Below the pieces are notes generated by a model. The model did not search any database and was not told where the DNA came from. It worked only from the letters and a program-made list of their open reading frames with translations. The translations under genes were made by a program, and so were the position numbers. From Roseburia sp. 831b (GTDB lineage: Bacteria > Bacillota > Clostridia > Lachnospirales > Lachnospiraceae), in NCBI RefSeq assembly GCF_001940165.2, contig NZ_CP135162.1:361501-425500 (forward strand): 64,000 bases of DNA. The letters are read 5' to 3'. Below, in pieces: positions 53,639 through 62,319 of the stretch; position 1 is the stretch's first letter, and every line of letters begins with the position of its first letter.

Positions 53639-54967
53639 ATGACCTTATTAATTAAAAACGGGCAGGTCATCAACCCTGCTACCGAGATGGACGAGATTGC
53701 AGATGTCTATGTGGAAGACGGAAAAGTTGCCGAGATTGGCAAAGGCTTAAAGAAGAAAGCAGACCGCGTCATTGACGCAAAAGGCTGCTTTGTCATGCCG
53801 GGATTTATTGACATGCATGTACATTTAAGAGATCCGGGTTTTGAACAGAAAGAGACGATTGAGACCGGATGTAAGGCGGCAGCACATGGCGGTTACACCA
53901 CAATTCTTGCGATGCCAAATACAAAACCGGTGGTCGATAATGCGGATGTTGTAAAATATGTCCAGAACAAGGCAAAGGCAGTTGGAGTTGTCAATGTTCT
54001 TCAGGTTGGTGCCATTACCAAGGGACAGCAGGGAAAAGAATTGGCAGATATCGAGGGTATGGTAGCAGCCGGAATCCCAGCCATCAGCGAGGATGGAAAG
54101 TCCGTGATGAATGCCCAGCTTTACCGGGAAGCAATGCAAAAAGCAGCAGAGTTAAACATTCCTGTGCTGGCACATTGTGAAGATATTAACATGGTCAATG
54201 GCGGCGTGATGAATCAGGACGAGAAATCCAAAGAGCTTGGTCTAAAAGGAATCACAAACGCTGTGGAAGATATTATCACTGCAAGAGACATTATGTTAAG
54301 CAAAGAGACAGGGGCGAGATTACACCTTTGCCACTGTTCTACCTATGAATCGGTCGACATGGTAAAACATGCCAAAATGGAGAACATCAAAGTATCCGCG
54401 GAGGTTTGCCCACATCATTTTACCCTGACATCGGATGATATCCACAAAATCGACGCATCGGTAGACCCGACACACCAGATTTCGATTGAGGCAGATGCGG
54501 ACACCAATTACAAAATGAATCCGCCACTCCGTACCAGACGTGATGTGGAACGTTTGAAGGAAGGACTTCGCGATGGTATCATGGAGGTCATTTCTACTGA
54601 CCATGCACCACATACCTTTGAGGAAAAGAATACTTCCATGGCAAAGGCACCGTTTGGAATTGTCGGACTTGAGACAGCAGCATGCTTAACCTATTCGGAA
54701 CTTGTACTAGGCGGATATCTCACACCGATGCAGATGGCAGAGAAAATGAGTTACAATCCGGCACGTATTGTCGGAATCGACAAAGGTGATATTGAGCCTG
54801 GAAAAGTTGCAGATATCGTGATTTTTGATCCAAAGAAAGAATATACGATTGATAAAAATGAGTTTGCAAGTAAAAGTAAGAATACCCCATTCCATGGTAG
54901 AAAAGTAACTGGAAAAGTTAGAACTACAATTGTAAATGGAACGGTTGTATATGAGGAAAAAAAGTAA
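53639..54967 (+). CDS. pyrC: Dihydroorotase
   Basis: A 442-residue class I dihydroorotase (amidohydrolase superfamily) that closes carbamoyl-aspartate to dihydroorotate in pyrimidine synthesis. Metal ligands are visible: 'GFIDMHVHLRDPGFEQKETI' (H-x-H), 'AHCEDINMV', 'HLCHCS' and the catalytic Asp in 'ISTDHAPHTFEEKN'. It is first in a pyrC-pyrK-pyrD operon with pyrK starting 13 bp after its stop. An extended -10 TGCTAGAAT lies at 53531-53539; no PyrR-type attenuator was recognised. Confidence 0.96.
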   Translation: MTLLIKNGQVINPATEMDEIADVYVEDGKVAEIGKGLKKKADRVIDAKGCFVMPGFIDMHVHLRDPGFEQKETIETGCKAAAHGGYTTILAMPNTKPVVDNADVVKYVQNKAKAVGVVNVLQVGAITKGQQGKELADIEGMVAAGIPAISEDGKSVMNAQLYREAMQKAAELNIPVLAHCEDINMVNGGVMNQDEKSKELGLKGITNAVEDIITARDIMLSKETGARLHLCHCSTYESVDMVKHAKMENIKVSAEVCPHHFTLTSDDIHKIDASVDPTHQISIEADADTNYKMNPPLRTRRDVERLKEGLRDGIMEVISTDHAPHTFEEKNTSMAKAPFGIVGLETAACLTYSELVLGGYLTPMQMAEKMSYNPARIVGIDKGDIEPGKVADIVIFDPKKEYTIDKNEFASKSKNTPFHGRKVTGKVRTTIVNGTVVYEEKK

Positions 54968-54980
54968 AAAGGAGTTAGAA

Positions 54981-55748
54981 ATGCCGGAAAAATTCGAAGA
55001 AACAGCAATTATCATCAGACAGGAAGAGATTGCGGATGACATTTACAGCATGTGGCTTAGAACAGATGAGATTGCGGCACATGCAAAAGCAGGACAGTTT
55101 GTGTCCGTCTATTGTAAGGAAGGAAGCAGACTTTTACCGCGTCCAATCAGTATTTGTGAGATTGATGCAAAAGATGGCGCAATCCGTCTTGTGTACCGTG
55201 TCGCCGGAAAAGGAACCGATGAATTCAGCAGAATGAGCACAGGAATGCAGCTTAAAATTGTGGGACCACTCGGAAATGGTTTCCCGAAAAAGAATAAGAA
55301 AGCATTCTTAATCGGAGGAGGAATCGGAATCCCGCCAATGTTACAGCTTGCAAAAGAATTAGACTGTGAAAAACAAATCGTGCTTGGTTTCCGCGACGAA
55401 CTCTTTTTGATGGACGAGTTCCGCGCGCAGGGAGAGGTCTATGTAGCAACCGAGGACGGAAGTGCGGGAACAGAAGGAAATGTGTTAGATGCCATCCGTG
55501 AAAATGGTCTGGAAGCAGATATCATTTATGCCTGCGGTCCATTGCCGATGCTTCGTGCGTTAAAGACTTATGCGGCAGAAAAAAACATCGAATGCTGGAT
55601 TTCCATGGAAGAGCGCATGGCATGCGGAATCGGTGCCTGTCTTGCCTGCGTTTGTAAATCCAAAGAAAAGGATGCACACTCAAACGTCAACAACAAGAGA
55701 GTCTGTAAAGAGGGTCCGGTATTCCGTGCAGAGGAGGTAGAATTCTAA
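54981..55748 (+). CDS. pyrK: Dihydroorotate dehydrogenase electron transfer subunit
   Basis: A 255-residue flavoprotein of the ferredoxin-reductase type that passes electrons from PyrD to NAD+ through FAD and a 2Fe-2S cluster. ATG 54981 has an AAAGGAG site. The FAD motif 'LLPRPISICEI' and NAD motif 'LIGGGIGIPPMLQLAKEL' are present. The cluster ligands are Cys215, Cys220, Cys223 and Cys242 in 'ACGIGACLAC…RVC'. The stop codon overlaps the pyrD ATG (TAATG), so the two subunits are made in step. Confidence 0.96.
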   Translation: MPEKFEETAIIIRQEEIADDIYSMWLRTDEIAAHAKAGQFVSVYCKEGSRLLPRPISICEIDAKDGAIRLVYRVAGKGTDEFSRMSTGMQLKIVGPLGNGFPKKNKKAFLIGGGIGIPPMLQLAKELDCEKQIVLGFRDELFLMDEFRAQGEVYVATEDGSAGTEGNVLDAIRENGLEADIIYACGPLPMLRALKTYAAEKNIECWISMEERMACGIGACLACVCKSKEKDAHSNVNNKRVCKEGPVFRAEEVEF

Positions 55749-56659
55749 TGGCAAACATGAAAGTAGACCTTTGTGGTGTAACCTTAAACAATCCGGTTAT
55801 GACAGCGTCCGGTACGTTTGGTTCCGGAGAAGAATTTTCCGAATTTGTGGATTTGAATAAATTAGGTGCCGTTGTGACAAAAGGTGTTGCAAATGTGCCG
55901 TGGGAAGGAAATCCTACCCCTCGTGTGGCTGAGGTATACGGTGGCATGTTAAATGCAATCGGACTGCAGAATCCGGGTATTGATTTATTTGTGGAACGCG
56001 ATATTCCTTTTTTGAAAAAATACGATACGAAGATTATTGTCAATGTCTGCGGACGTACCATCGAAGATTACTGTGAGGTGGTAGATCGTCTCGCCGACCA
56101 GCCGATTGACATGATGGAAATCAATATTTCCTGCCCGAATGTCAAGGAAGGCGGAATCGCCTGGGGACAGGACCCGAAGGCAGTAGAGCAGATTACCAAA
56201 GAAGTGATGAAACATGCAAAACAGCCTGTCATCATGAAGTTATCTCCAAATGTGACAGACATTACCGAGATGGCAAAGGCAGCAGAGGCAGGTGGTGCAG
56301 ATGCACTTTCTTTGATTAATACCTTAACCGGAATGAAGATTGACATTCACAGACGCTGCTTTGCACTTGCAAACCGCACCGGCGGAATGTCAGGCCCGGC
56401 CGTACATCCGGTGGCTGTGCGTATGGTTTACCAGACCGCACAGGCAGTGAAGATTCCAATCGTTGGAATGGGCGGCATTTTAACGGCAGAGGATGCCATT
56501 GAACTGATTTTAGCAGGAGCAACCGCCGTATCGGTTGGAACCGCGAACTTTACCGACCCTTCTGTTACAATGAAGATTGTAGACGGAATCGAAGATTACA
56601 TGGATCGTTATCAGGTCAAAGATATAAAAGAATTAATCGGAGCGGTACACGACCGCTAG
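55748..56659 (+). CDS. pyrD: Dihydroorotate dehydrogenase, class 1B catalytic subunit
   Basis: A 303-residue FMN-containing TIM-barrel enzyme that oxidises dihydroorotate to orotate and gives electrons to PyrK. The class 1 catalytic Cys is residue 129 in 'EINISCPNVKEGG'; the FMN-binding 'GTASGTFGSGEEF'-like start (TASGTFGSGEEFSEF) and 'GMGGILTAEDAIELILAGAT' are present. As class 1B it uses NAD+ and needs PyrK, fitting an anaerobe. It ends at a strong terminator. Confidence 0.97.
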   Translation: MANMKVDLCGVTLNNPVMTASGTFGSGEEFSEFVDLNKLGAVVTKGVANVPWEGNPTPRVAEVYGGMLNAIGLQNPGIDLFVERDIPFLKKYDTKIIVNVCGRTIEDYCEVVDRLADQPIDMMEINISCPNVKEGGIAWGQDPKAVEQITKEVMKHAKQPVIMKLSPNVTDITEMAKAAEAGGADALSLINTLTGMKIDIHRRCFALANRTGGMSGPAVHPVAVRMVYQTAQAVKIPIVGMGGILTAEDAIELILAGATAVSVGTANFTDPSVTMKIVDGIEDYMDRYQVKDIKELIGAVHDR

Positions 56660-56670
56660 AGAATAGAAGA

Positions 56671-56707
56671 AAAGCCCGTATGGCAGAGATGCTGTGCGGG
56701 CTTTTTT
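56671..56707 (+). terminator. Terminator of the pyrCKD operon
   Basis: AAAGCCCG pairs with CGGGCTTT around a partly paired loop, followed by TTTTT. The T run touches the left end of the inverted-repeat element. Confidence 0.82.
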
Positions 56708-56708
56708 C

Positions 56709-57036
56709 AAAATAGGATTCGGGTGTCAAAAGGCAGCTTACAGTTTTCTTGTTGGCAAATTGTACAAGGGCTGGACTCTTTTGTTCCGATGAGTAAACAT
56801 AAGAAAAGTCTAAGTATGCCTAATGAAGATTATTATGAAAAGACGTGACCGGCATTCAATGAACCGTCCATGGTTCATGAAGCCTTGTTCTGCCATCCAT
56901 GGCAGAACATCACTGGGTACCTTGAGGCATACTAAGATTTTCTAATGTTTTCTCAAAGTCACGAAAAGAGTCCAGCCCTTGTGCAATTTGCCAGCAACTA
57001 ATTTGTGTGCTGCCTTTTGGCACCCGAATCCTATTT
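56709..57036. repeat. 328-bp long inverted-repeat element (MITE-like)
   Basis: The outer ends AATAGGATTCGGGTG…CAAAAGGCAGC and their inverse GCTGCCTTTTGGCACCCG…AATCCTATT match over about 27 bases with one mismatch. The inverted likeness continues inward with gaps (ACAAGGGCTGGACTCTTTT against AAAAGAGTCCAGCCCTTGT; AGTCTAAGTATGCC against GGCATACTAAGATT). Two small hairpins sit in the middle (GAACCGTCC… and GTTCTGCCATCC…GGCAGAAC). No transposase frame is inside. A degenerate relative lies at 50961-51100. Confidence 0.85.
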
Positions 57037-57093
57037 CAAAAATGCTCCGTGAGGATTCTTTCTTACAAATGTACGCCTTAATTCGAAAGGATA

Positions 57094-57141
57094 TTGACGA
57101 AATAGAAGAAATCTTTTGTTATGAAGTTAGTTGTAACTAAC
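57094..57141 (+). promoter_or_regulatory. Promoter and operator of the broken ABC operon
   Basis: TTGACG (57094-57099), 17 bp, TGTTAT (57117-57122), followed by GTTAGTT-GT-AACTAAC (57126-57141) at the transcription start. The half-sites GTTAG…CTAAC with six bases between them recur at 63894-63909. Confidence 0.72.
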
Positions 57142-57162
57142 CAACAGAAAGAGGATGAGAAA

Positions 57163-57473
57163 ATGTTTTTAGAAATCAAGGGAATTGAAAAAAGTTTTGG
57201 CAGCAGAGAACGGCAATCGGAAGAGCGACTGTGAAAAACCCGGATATTTTGCTCTGCGATGAACCGACCGGGGTCCTCGACTACCACACTTCGAAAGAGA
57301 TTTTAAAGCTGATTGAGGATGTCAACAAGAAGTACGGCAACACGATTATCATTGTCACACACAACGATGCCATCAAGGATATGGCAGACCGCGTTGTCAT
57401 GCTCCACGATGGAAAAATCCGAAAGACTTACCGGAATGAGCATAAAATACCGGCACAAGAGTTAGAGTGGTAA
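57163..57473 (+). pseudogene. ABC transporter ATPase gene with large internal deletion
   Basis: The ATG at 57163 (AGAGGATG site before it) starts a normal ABC ATPase N-terminus, MFLEIKGIEKSFG. At about 57199 the sequence jumps to the end of the signature region in another frame (QQRTAIGRATVKNPDILLCD), then continues with Walker B 'ILLCDEPTGVLDYHTSKEIL', the H-loop 'VTHND' and a normal C-terminus. About 115-130 codons including the Walker A, Q-loop and LSGG are missing, and the remaining parts are out of frame. The product cannot hydrolyse ATP. The family is the LolD/MacB-type ATPase that normally pairs with the FtsX-like permease encoded next. Confidence 0.85.
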
Positions 57474-57486
57474 GGAGGATAGTGGC

Positions 57487-59757
57487 ATGAAAAATCCGAT
57501 GAATCGCAGATACCTAAGGGAATTAAGGGATGATTTTGGAAAATATGTGGTGCTGTTTCTTTTTATGGCAGGCATGATAGCGTTAGTGTCCGGCTTTTTG
57601 GTATCAAATGACAGCATGCAGGCGTCTTATGAAGAGAGTTTTACAAAGTACAACATTGAGGACGGTAACTTTGAACTCTCGGAGGAGGCAGACGAGACAC
57701 TGCTTGATACGCTTGAAAAAGAAGACCTGACCATCTATAAGAATTATTATCTTGAGGAAGAGACCAAAGAGGTCGACAGTACCCTGCGTATTTTTATAAA
57801 TCGTGAAAAGATTAACAAAGCTTGTCTGATGGAGGGAGCATTTCCAACAGAAAAAAATGAGATTGCGATTGACCGTATGTATGCGGACAACAATGAGCTG
57901 AAAGTTGGAGATACGATTACCATTCAGAATCAGAAAATGAAGATTACCGGGCTGGTGGCACTTTCCGATTACAGCGCGCTTTTTTCCAATAATTCAGACA
58001 TGATGTTTGATGCAATGAAGTTTGGTGTCGCTGTTGTAACCGAGGAAGGTTTTGCACAGTTTTCGGAGGACAATCTTCATTACAGTTATTCCTGGTTTTA
58101 CGATGAAAAGCCAGAGGATGATACCGAAGCAAAAGAGATGGCAGACGATTTCATGAAAGTGCTGTCGGAAAATGCGATGATGGAAAACAGAATGCTCGAA
58201 AATTATATTCCGCAGTATTTGAACCAGGCAATTCACTTTACCGGGGATGATATGGTGGGTGATAATGCGATGATTGCGATTTTCCTGTATATTGTCGTAT
58301 TGATTATTGCATTTGTCATGGCGATTACGACGAGCAACACAATCTCAAAAGAAGCAAACGTAATCGGAACACTCCGCGCGTCCGGTTACAGCAGGGGTGA
58401 GCTGGTGCGTCACTATATGGTGTTACCGCTCATTGTCATGTTTGTCGCCGCAGTTGTCGGAAATATCTTAGGATACAGTGCCGTCAAAGGTTATATGGCA
58501 AGTCTCTACTATGGAAGCTATAGTCTGCCGACTTATGTCACATGCTGGAATGCGGACGCTTTTATCCGGACAACGATTGTTCCGCTTGTCATTATGTTTG
58601 TCATTAATTTTGCTGTCCTTACAAAGAAAATGCGCCTATCACCGCTGCGCTTCTTACGGCGTGATTTAGCGACGAGAAAGAGGGAAAAGGCATTCCGCTT
58701 AAATACCAAGATTCCGATTTTTACCAGATTCCAGCTTCGTGTGTTTTTCCAGAACATCCCAAACTATGTGGTGATTTTTATCGGAATCATGTTTGCAAAC
58801 TTTATTCTGCTGTTTGGATTCCTGTTCAACCCATTGCTGGATAAGTTTTCCGATGAGATTTTAGCGAAGATGATTTCGGATTATCAGTACGTTCTTAAGA
58901 TGCCGGTTGAGACAGAGAATACGGATGCAGAAAAATACATTGCAGGAACCCTAAAGACCTTAGAGGGAAGCTTTAAGGTGGAGGATGTCTTAATCTATGG
59001 CATTGAGGCGGACAGCGATTACGTGACGATTGATTTTAAAAAGGACAGTGACATCTATATTTCGAGTGCCTATGCCGATAAATATGGTCTGGAAAAAGGC
59101 GATACCATCACACTTTCACAGAAGTACGGCGAGAAAGAATATGACTTTACAGTGGATGGTATTTACGATTATCCGTCCTCGATTGCCGTGTTTATGACAA
59201 TGGATGAATATTGTGATATTTTTGACAAAGACGAAGGATATTTCAATGGCTACTTTTCAAATACAAAGTTAGACGATATAGAGGATAAGGTGGTTTCCAC
59301 CATCATCACACAGGATGACCTGACGAAAACATCAAGGCAGTTAAAACTTTCCATGGGTGGTCAGATGGCAATCTTCTGGGTATTTGGTGTGGTGATGTTC
59401 CTTTCCCTCATCTACCCTTTGAGTAAAATTATCATTGAGAAGAACTCGGTATCCATTTCCATGACCAAGATTTTAGGATACAACAACGGGGAGATTAACC
59501 GGCTTTACATGATGTCGACAACCAGCGCAGTGCTGTTGTCACTTTTGCTTACGATTCCACTTGACAACTGCATTATGAAGGGAATGTGCGTCAGCCTTTT
59601 CGCGGATTATCCGGGTTATTTCCCATATTATGTGCCGGGTATTACATATGTGAAAATGCTCGTGCTCGGAGTACTTTCCTATGCTGTGGTAGCTGTGTTA
59701 CAGATGAAAAAAATCAAGAAAGTTCCACTTGGCGAAGCCTTAAAAAATGTGGAATAA
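57487..59757 (+). CDS. FtsX-like ABC transporter permease
   Basis: A 756-residue membrane protein with two FtsX domains: TM1 near residues 18-40, a first outer domain, a three-TM block (about 255-390), TM5 near 425-450, a second outer domain, and a last three-TM block ending 'LQMKKIKKVPLGEALKNVE'. Such permeases, with a partner ATPase, export lipids or peptides or protect against antimicrobial peptides. The frame is intact although its cognate ATPase gene 14 bp upstream is broken. It may be non-functional, or served by another ATPase. Confidence 0.9.
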   Translation: MKNPMNRRYLRELRDDFGKYVVLFLFMAGMIALVSGFLVSNDSMQASYEESFTKYNIEDGNFELSEEADETLLDTLEKEDLTIYKNYYLEEETKEVDSTLRIFINREKINKACLMEGAFPTEKNEIAIDRMYADNNELKVGDTITIQNQKMKITGLVALSDYSALFSNNSDMMFDAMKFGVAVVTEEGFAQFSEDNLHYSYSWFYDEKPEDDTEAKEMADDFMKVLSENAMMENRMLENYIPQYLNQAIHFTGDDMVGDNAMIAIFLYIVVLIIAFVMAITTSNTISKEANVIGTLRASGYSRGELVRHYMVLPLIVMFVAAVVGNILGYSAVKGYMASLYYGSYSLPTYVTCWNADAFIRTTIVPLVIMFVINFAVLTKKMRLSPLRFLRRDLATRKREKAFRLNTKIPIFTRFQLRVFFQNIPNYVVIFIGIMFANFILLFGFLFNPLLDKFSDEILAKMISDYQYVLKMPVETENTDAEKYIAGTLKTLEGSFKVEDVLIYGIEADSDYVTIDFKKDSDIYISSAYADKYGLEKGDTITLSQKYGEKEYDFTVDGIYDYPSSIAVFMTMDEYCDIFDKDEGYFNGYFSNTKLDDIEDKVVSTIITQDDLTKTSRQLKLSMGGQMAIFWVFGVVMFLSLIYPLSKIIIEKNSVSISMTKILGYNNGEINRLYMMSTTSAVLLSLLLTIPLDNCIMKGMCVSLFADYPGYFPYYVPGITYVKMLVLGVLSYAVVAVLQMKKIKKVPLGEALKNVE

Positions 59758-59831
59758 TGCAAAGATGCGGACGTTTCGCGCCGCAATTTTGAAAAGATAC
59801 GATTGTTGAGAAAAGTTGCCCAGTAACTTCG

Positions 59832-59884
59832 TTGACAGTATATATAGGAATTTCTAAAATAACAGTGTTAGCTAACACTGTTAT
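59832..59884 (+). promoter_or_regulatory. Promoter and 26-bp palindromic operator of the TetR/ABC exporter operon
   Basis: TTGACA (59832-59837), 17 bp, TAAAAT (59855-59860). A perfect palindrome ATAACAGTGTTAG/CTAACACTGTTAT (59859-59884) overlaps the -10 box and start site. It is followed by seven T, so as RNA hairpin it could also terminate the upstream permease transcript. Confidence 0.85.
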
Positions 59885-59915
59885 TTTTTTGACCAAAACC
59901 AAGGAGGAACTTGAG

Positions 59916-60542
59916 ATGCCGGATAAGACAATCACACAGGAAAAAATCTTAGAATCTGCGAAAACAGAATTTTTAGAGAAAGGATTTTTGAATGCGTCAT
60001 TACGAAACATTGTGAAGAACGCCGGTGTGACGACGGGAGCTTTTTACCGCTATTATGACAGCAAGGAAGCGCTCTTTGAAGCAATCGTCGGGGAGCATGC
60101 GCAACATGTGCTTGCATTGTTTTGTCATACGATTGACCACTTTGAAGAACTTCCGGGGCAGGAACAGACCGAGCAGATGCTTGAACTGTCCACGGACTGC
60201 ATCGGGGAGATGCTTGACTATGTGTATGAGCATTATGATGCATTTAAACTTTTAGTCGGATGTGCAGACGGAACGATATATGCTGATTTTATTCACAAGC
60301 TCGTGGAAAAGGAAGTGGAGTCGACGTACTTTTACATCGGGACGTTAGAGCGCATGGGACATAAAATGGAGCCGATTAACAAAAATCTGATTCACATGAT
60401 AGCAAGCGGGCAGTTTACCGGCATCTTTGAGGCGATTGTGCATGACATGCCAAAAGAAGAGGCGGTCGAGTATGTGACACAGATGCGGCGCTTTTACTCT
60501 GCGGGATGGTCAGAACTTATGAATATTCAATTTGGCAGATGA
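59916..60542 (+). CDS. TetR-family transcriptional regulator
   Basis: A 208-residue TetR regulator. ATG 59916 has an AAGGAGG site. The DNA-binding domain occupies residues about 5-55: 'TQEKILESAKTEFLEKGFLN' and 'ASLRNIVKNAGVTTGAFYRY' with 'YDSKEALFEAIV'. The rest is the helical effector domain. It is the first gene of an operon with two ABC exporter genes and has a perfect palindrome over its promoter, so it probably represses itself and the exporter. Related half-sites at 57126 and 63894 suggest a wider local regulon. Confidence 0.93.
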   Translation: MPDKTITQEKILESAKTEFLEKGFLNASLRNIVKNAGVTTGAFYRYYDSKEALFEAIVGEHAQHVLALFCHTIDHFEELPGQEQTEQMLELSTDCIGEMLDYVYEHYDAFKLLVGCADGTIYADFIHKLVEKEVESTYFYIGTLERMGHKMEPINKNLIHMIASGQFTGIFEAIVHDMPKEEAVEYVTQMRRFYSAGWSELMNIQFGR

Positions 60543-60555
60543 AAGAGGAGGACAT

Positions 60556-62319
60556 ATGAAACAGAAAGAAAAATCAACCCTAGGATGGCTTGCTGAATTC
60601 GCCGGTACGCACAAAAAGGAATACATAAAAAGTGTTGTGTATGCGGTATGCGGCGTTATCTGCAGCCTGCTTCCCTATTTTATCATAGGGGATCTGGTGA
60701 CAAATCTGATTGCGGGAAACCGCGACTGGGAGTTTTACCTGAAGGAAGGTATCTGGATGGCAGCATTTTGGCTTGCGCGCGTGCTGTTCCATGCACTTTC
60801 GACAAGCTGTTCCCATAAAGCAACCTTTGCGGTGCTTGGAAATATCCGAAAGAGATTGTGCGATAAGCTGGCAAGAGTGCCGCTTGGAAAAGTAAAAGAG
60901 GCATCTTCCGGCTCTTTAAAAAATATTATCGTGGAGCGCGTGGACAGCATTGAGACAACGCTCGCCCATATTTTGCCGGAATTTACGGCAAATCTGTTAG
61001 CTCCCATCTGTGTATTTGTTTATTTTTTAACAATTGACTGGAGAATGGCGCTGGTTTCTTTGATTACGTTTCCACTTGGCATGATTTGCTACATGGGCAT
61101 GATGGTCGGATACGAGGAGAGTTTTCAAAATACCGTGACAAAGACGAAAGTGCTCAACGATACCGCAGTGGAATACATCAACGGAATCGAGGTGATTAAG
61201 GCGTTTGGCAAGGCAGAAAATTCTTACGAGAAATTTAAAATTGCCGCAAAAGAAGGCGCTGACTGTTACATCGAATGGATGAGACGATGCAATGTATTTT
61301 TCTGTCTGGCAATGACGGTGACACCATGTACGATGCTGACGGTACTTCCAATCGGTGGCTGTTTTGTGAAAAACGGAACGCTTGGAGTAGCGGATTTTAT
61401 CATGTGCCTGATTCTGTCCATGGGACTTTTGACGCCACTCATCACAGTGATGTCCTATTCCGATGATATTGGAAAAATGCGCACGATTTTAGGGGAAGTG
61501 ACAGACGTTTTAAGCTGGGAAGAGTTAGAACGTCCGGAGACCTTGAAAGACGAGCCGATGAGTTTTGACGTCGAGTTAGAGCATGTGACTTTCGGTTATG
61601 ATGAAAAAGAAGTGTTACACGATATCAGCATGAAGATGAAAGAAGGAACCGTCAATGCTTTGGTTGGACCGTCAGGAAGCGGAAAATCTACCATTGCCAA
61701 ACTGATTGCCTCCCTCTGGGATGTGCGAAGCGGAAGCATCCGCATCGGTGGTGTGGATGTAAAAGAACTTCCGTTAGAGGTGCATAACCGCAAGGTTGCC
61801 TATGTGTCACAGGATAATTATCTGTTTGATGATACCATCCGTGAAAATATCCGGATGGGACGCCCGGATGCGACGGATGCAGAGGTGGAGGAAGTTGCGA
61901 AAAACAGCGGATGCCATGATTTTATCATGCAGTTAGAGGACGGTTATGACACGATTGCGGGCGGCGCCGGCGGTCATCTTTCCGGTGGAGAACGACAGCG
62001 GATTGCGATTGCGCGCTCCGTGTTAAAGGATGCACCAATCGTCGTGCTAGACGAGGCGACAGCCTATACGAACCCGGAGAGCGAGGCTGTGATTCAGGCC
62101 TCAGGGGCAAAGCTTGTCCGCGGAAAAACATTGATTGTTATTGCACACCGCCTTTCTACCGTTGCCGATGCCGATAAGATTTTTGTCATTGAAAATGGAA
62201 AAGTAGAAGAGTGCGGAACACATGAGGAACTGTTAGGACAGCAAAAACTTTATCAAAAGATGTGGGAAGCCCATATTTCCACAAAAGATGACGGAGAGGA
62301 GAATACTGTTTATGCTTAA
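60556..62319 (+). CDS. ABC exporter, ATPase-membrane fusion (first half of a heterodimer)
   Basis: A 587-residue half-transporter. ATG 60556 has an AGAGGAGG site. Six TM segments occupy about residues 20-310; the ATPase domain has Walker A 'GPSGSGKST', the signature 'HLSGGERQRIAIARSVLKDA', Walker B 'IVVLDEATAYTNPESEAVIQ' and the H-loop 'VIAHRLSTV'. The D-loop 'AYTNPESE' resembles the IrtAB/YbtPQ group, many of whose members handle siderophores, so iron-related transport is one possibility. It should pair with the next gene product, which is broken. Confidence 0.92.
   Translation: MKQKEKSTLGWLAEFAGTHKKEYIKSVVYAVCGVICSLLPYFIIGDLVTNLIAGNRDWEFYLKEGIWMAAFWLARVLFHALSTSCSHKATFAVLGNIRKRLCDKLARVPLGKVKEASSGSLKNIIVERVDSIETTLAHILPEFTANLLAPICVFVYFLTIDWRMALVSLITFPLGMICYMGMMVGYEESFQNTVTKTKVLNDTAVEYINGIEVIKAFGKAENSYEKFKIAAKEGADCYIEWMRRCNVFFCLAMTVTPCTMLTVLPIGGCFVKNGTLGVADFIMCLILSMGLLTPLITVMSYSDDIGKMRTILGEVTDVLSWEELERPETLKDEPMSFDVELEHVTFGYDEKEVLHDISMKMKEGTVNALVGPSGSGKSTIAKLIASLWDVRSGSIRIGGVDVKELPLEVHNRKVAYVSQDNYLFDDTIRENIRMGRPDATDAEVEEVAKNSGCHDFIMQLEDGYDTIAGGAGGHLSGGERQRIAIARSVLKDAPIVVLDEATAYTNPESEAVIQASGAKLVRGKTLIVIAHRLSTVADADKIFVIENGKVEECGTHEELLGQQKLYQKMWEAHISTKDDGEENTVYA

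Noticed and set aside
56709..57036. Remnant of an insertion sequence with transposase
   Set aside because: No frame longer than a few tens of codons and no transposase motif; the element is explained by its inverted repeat alone.
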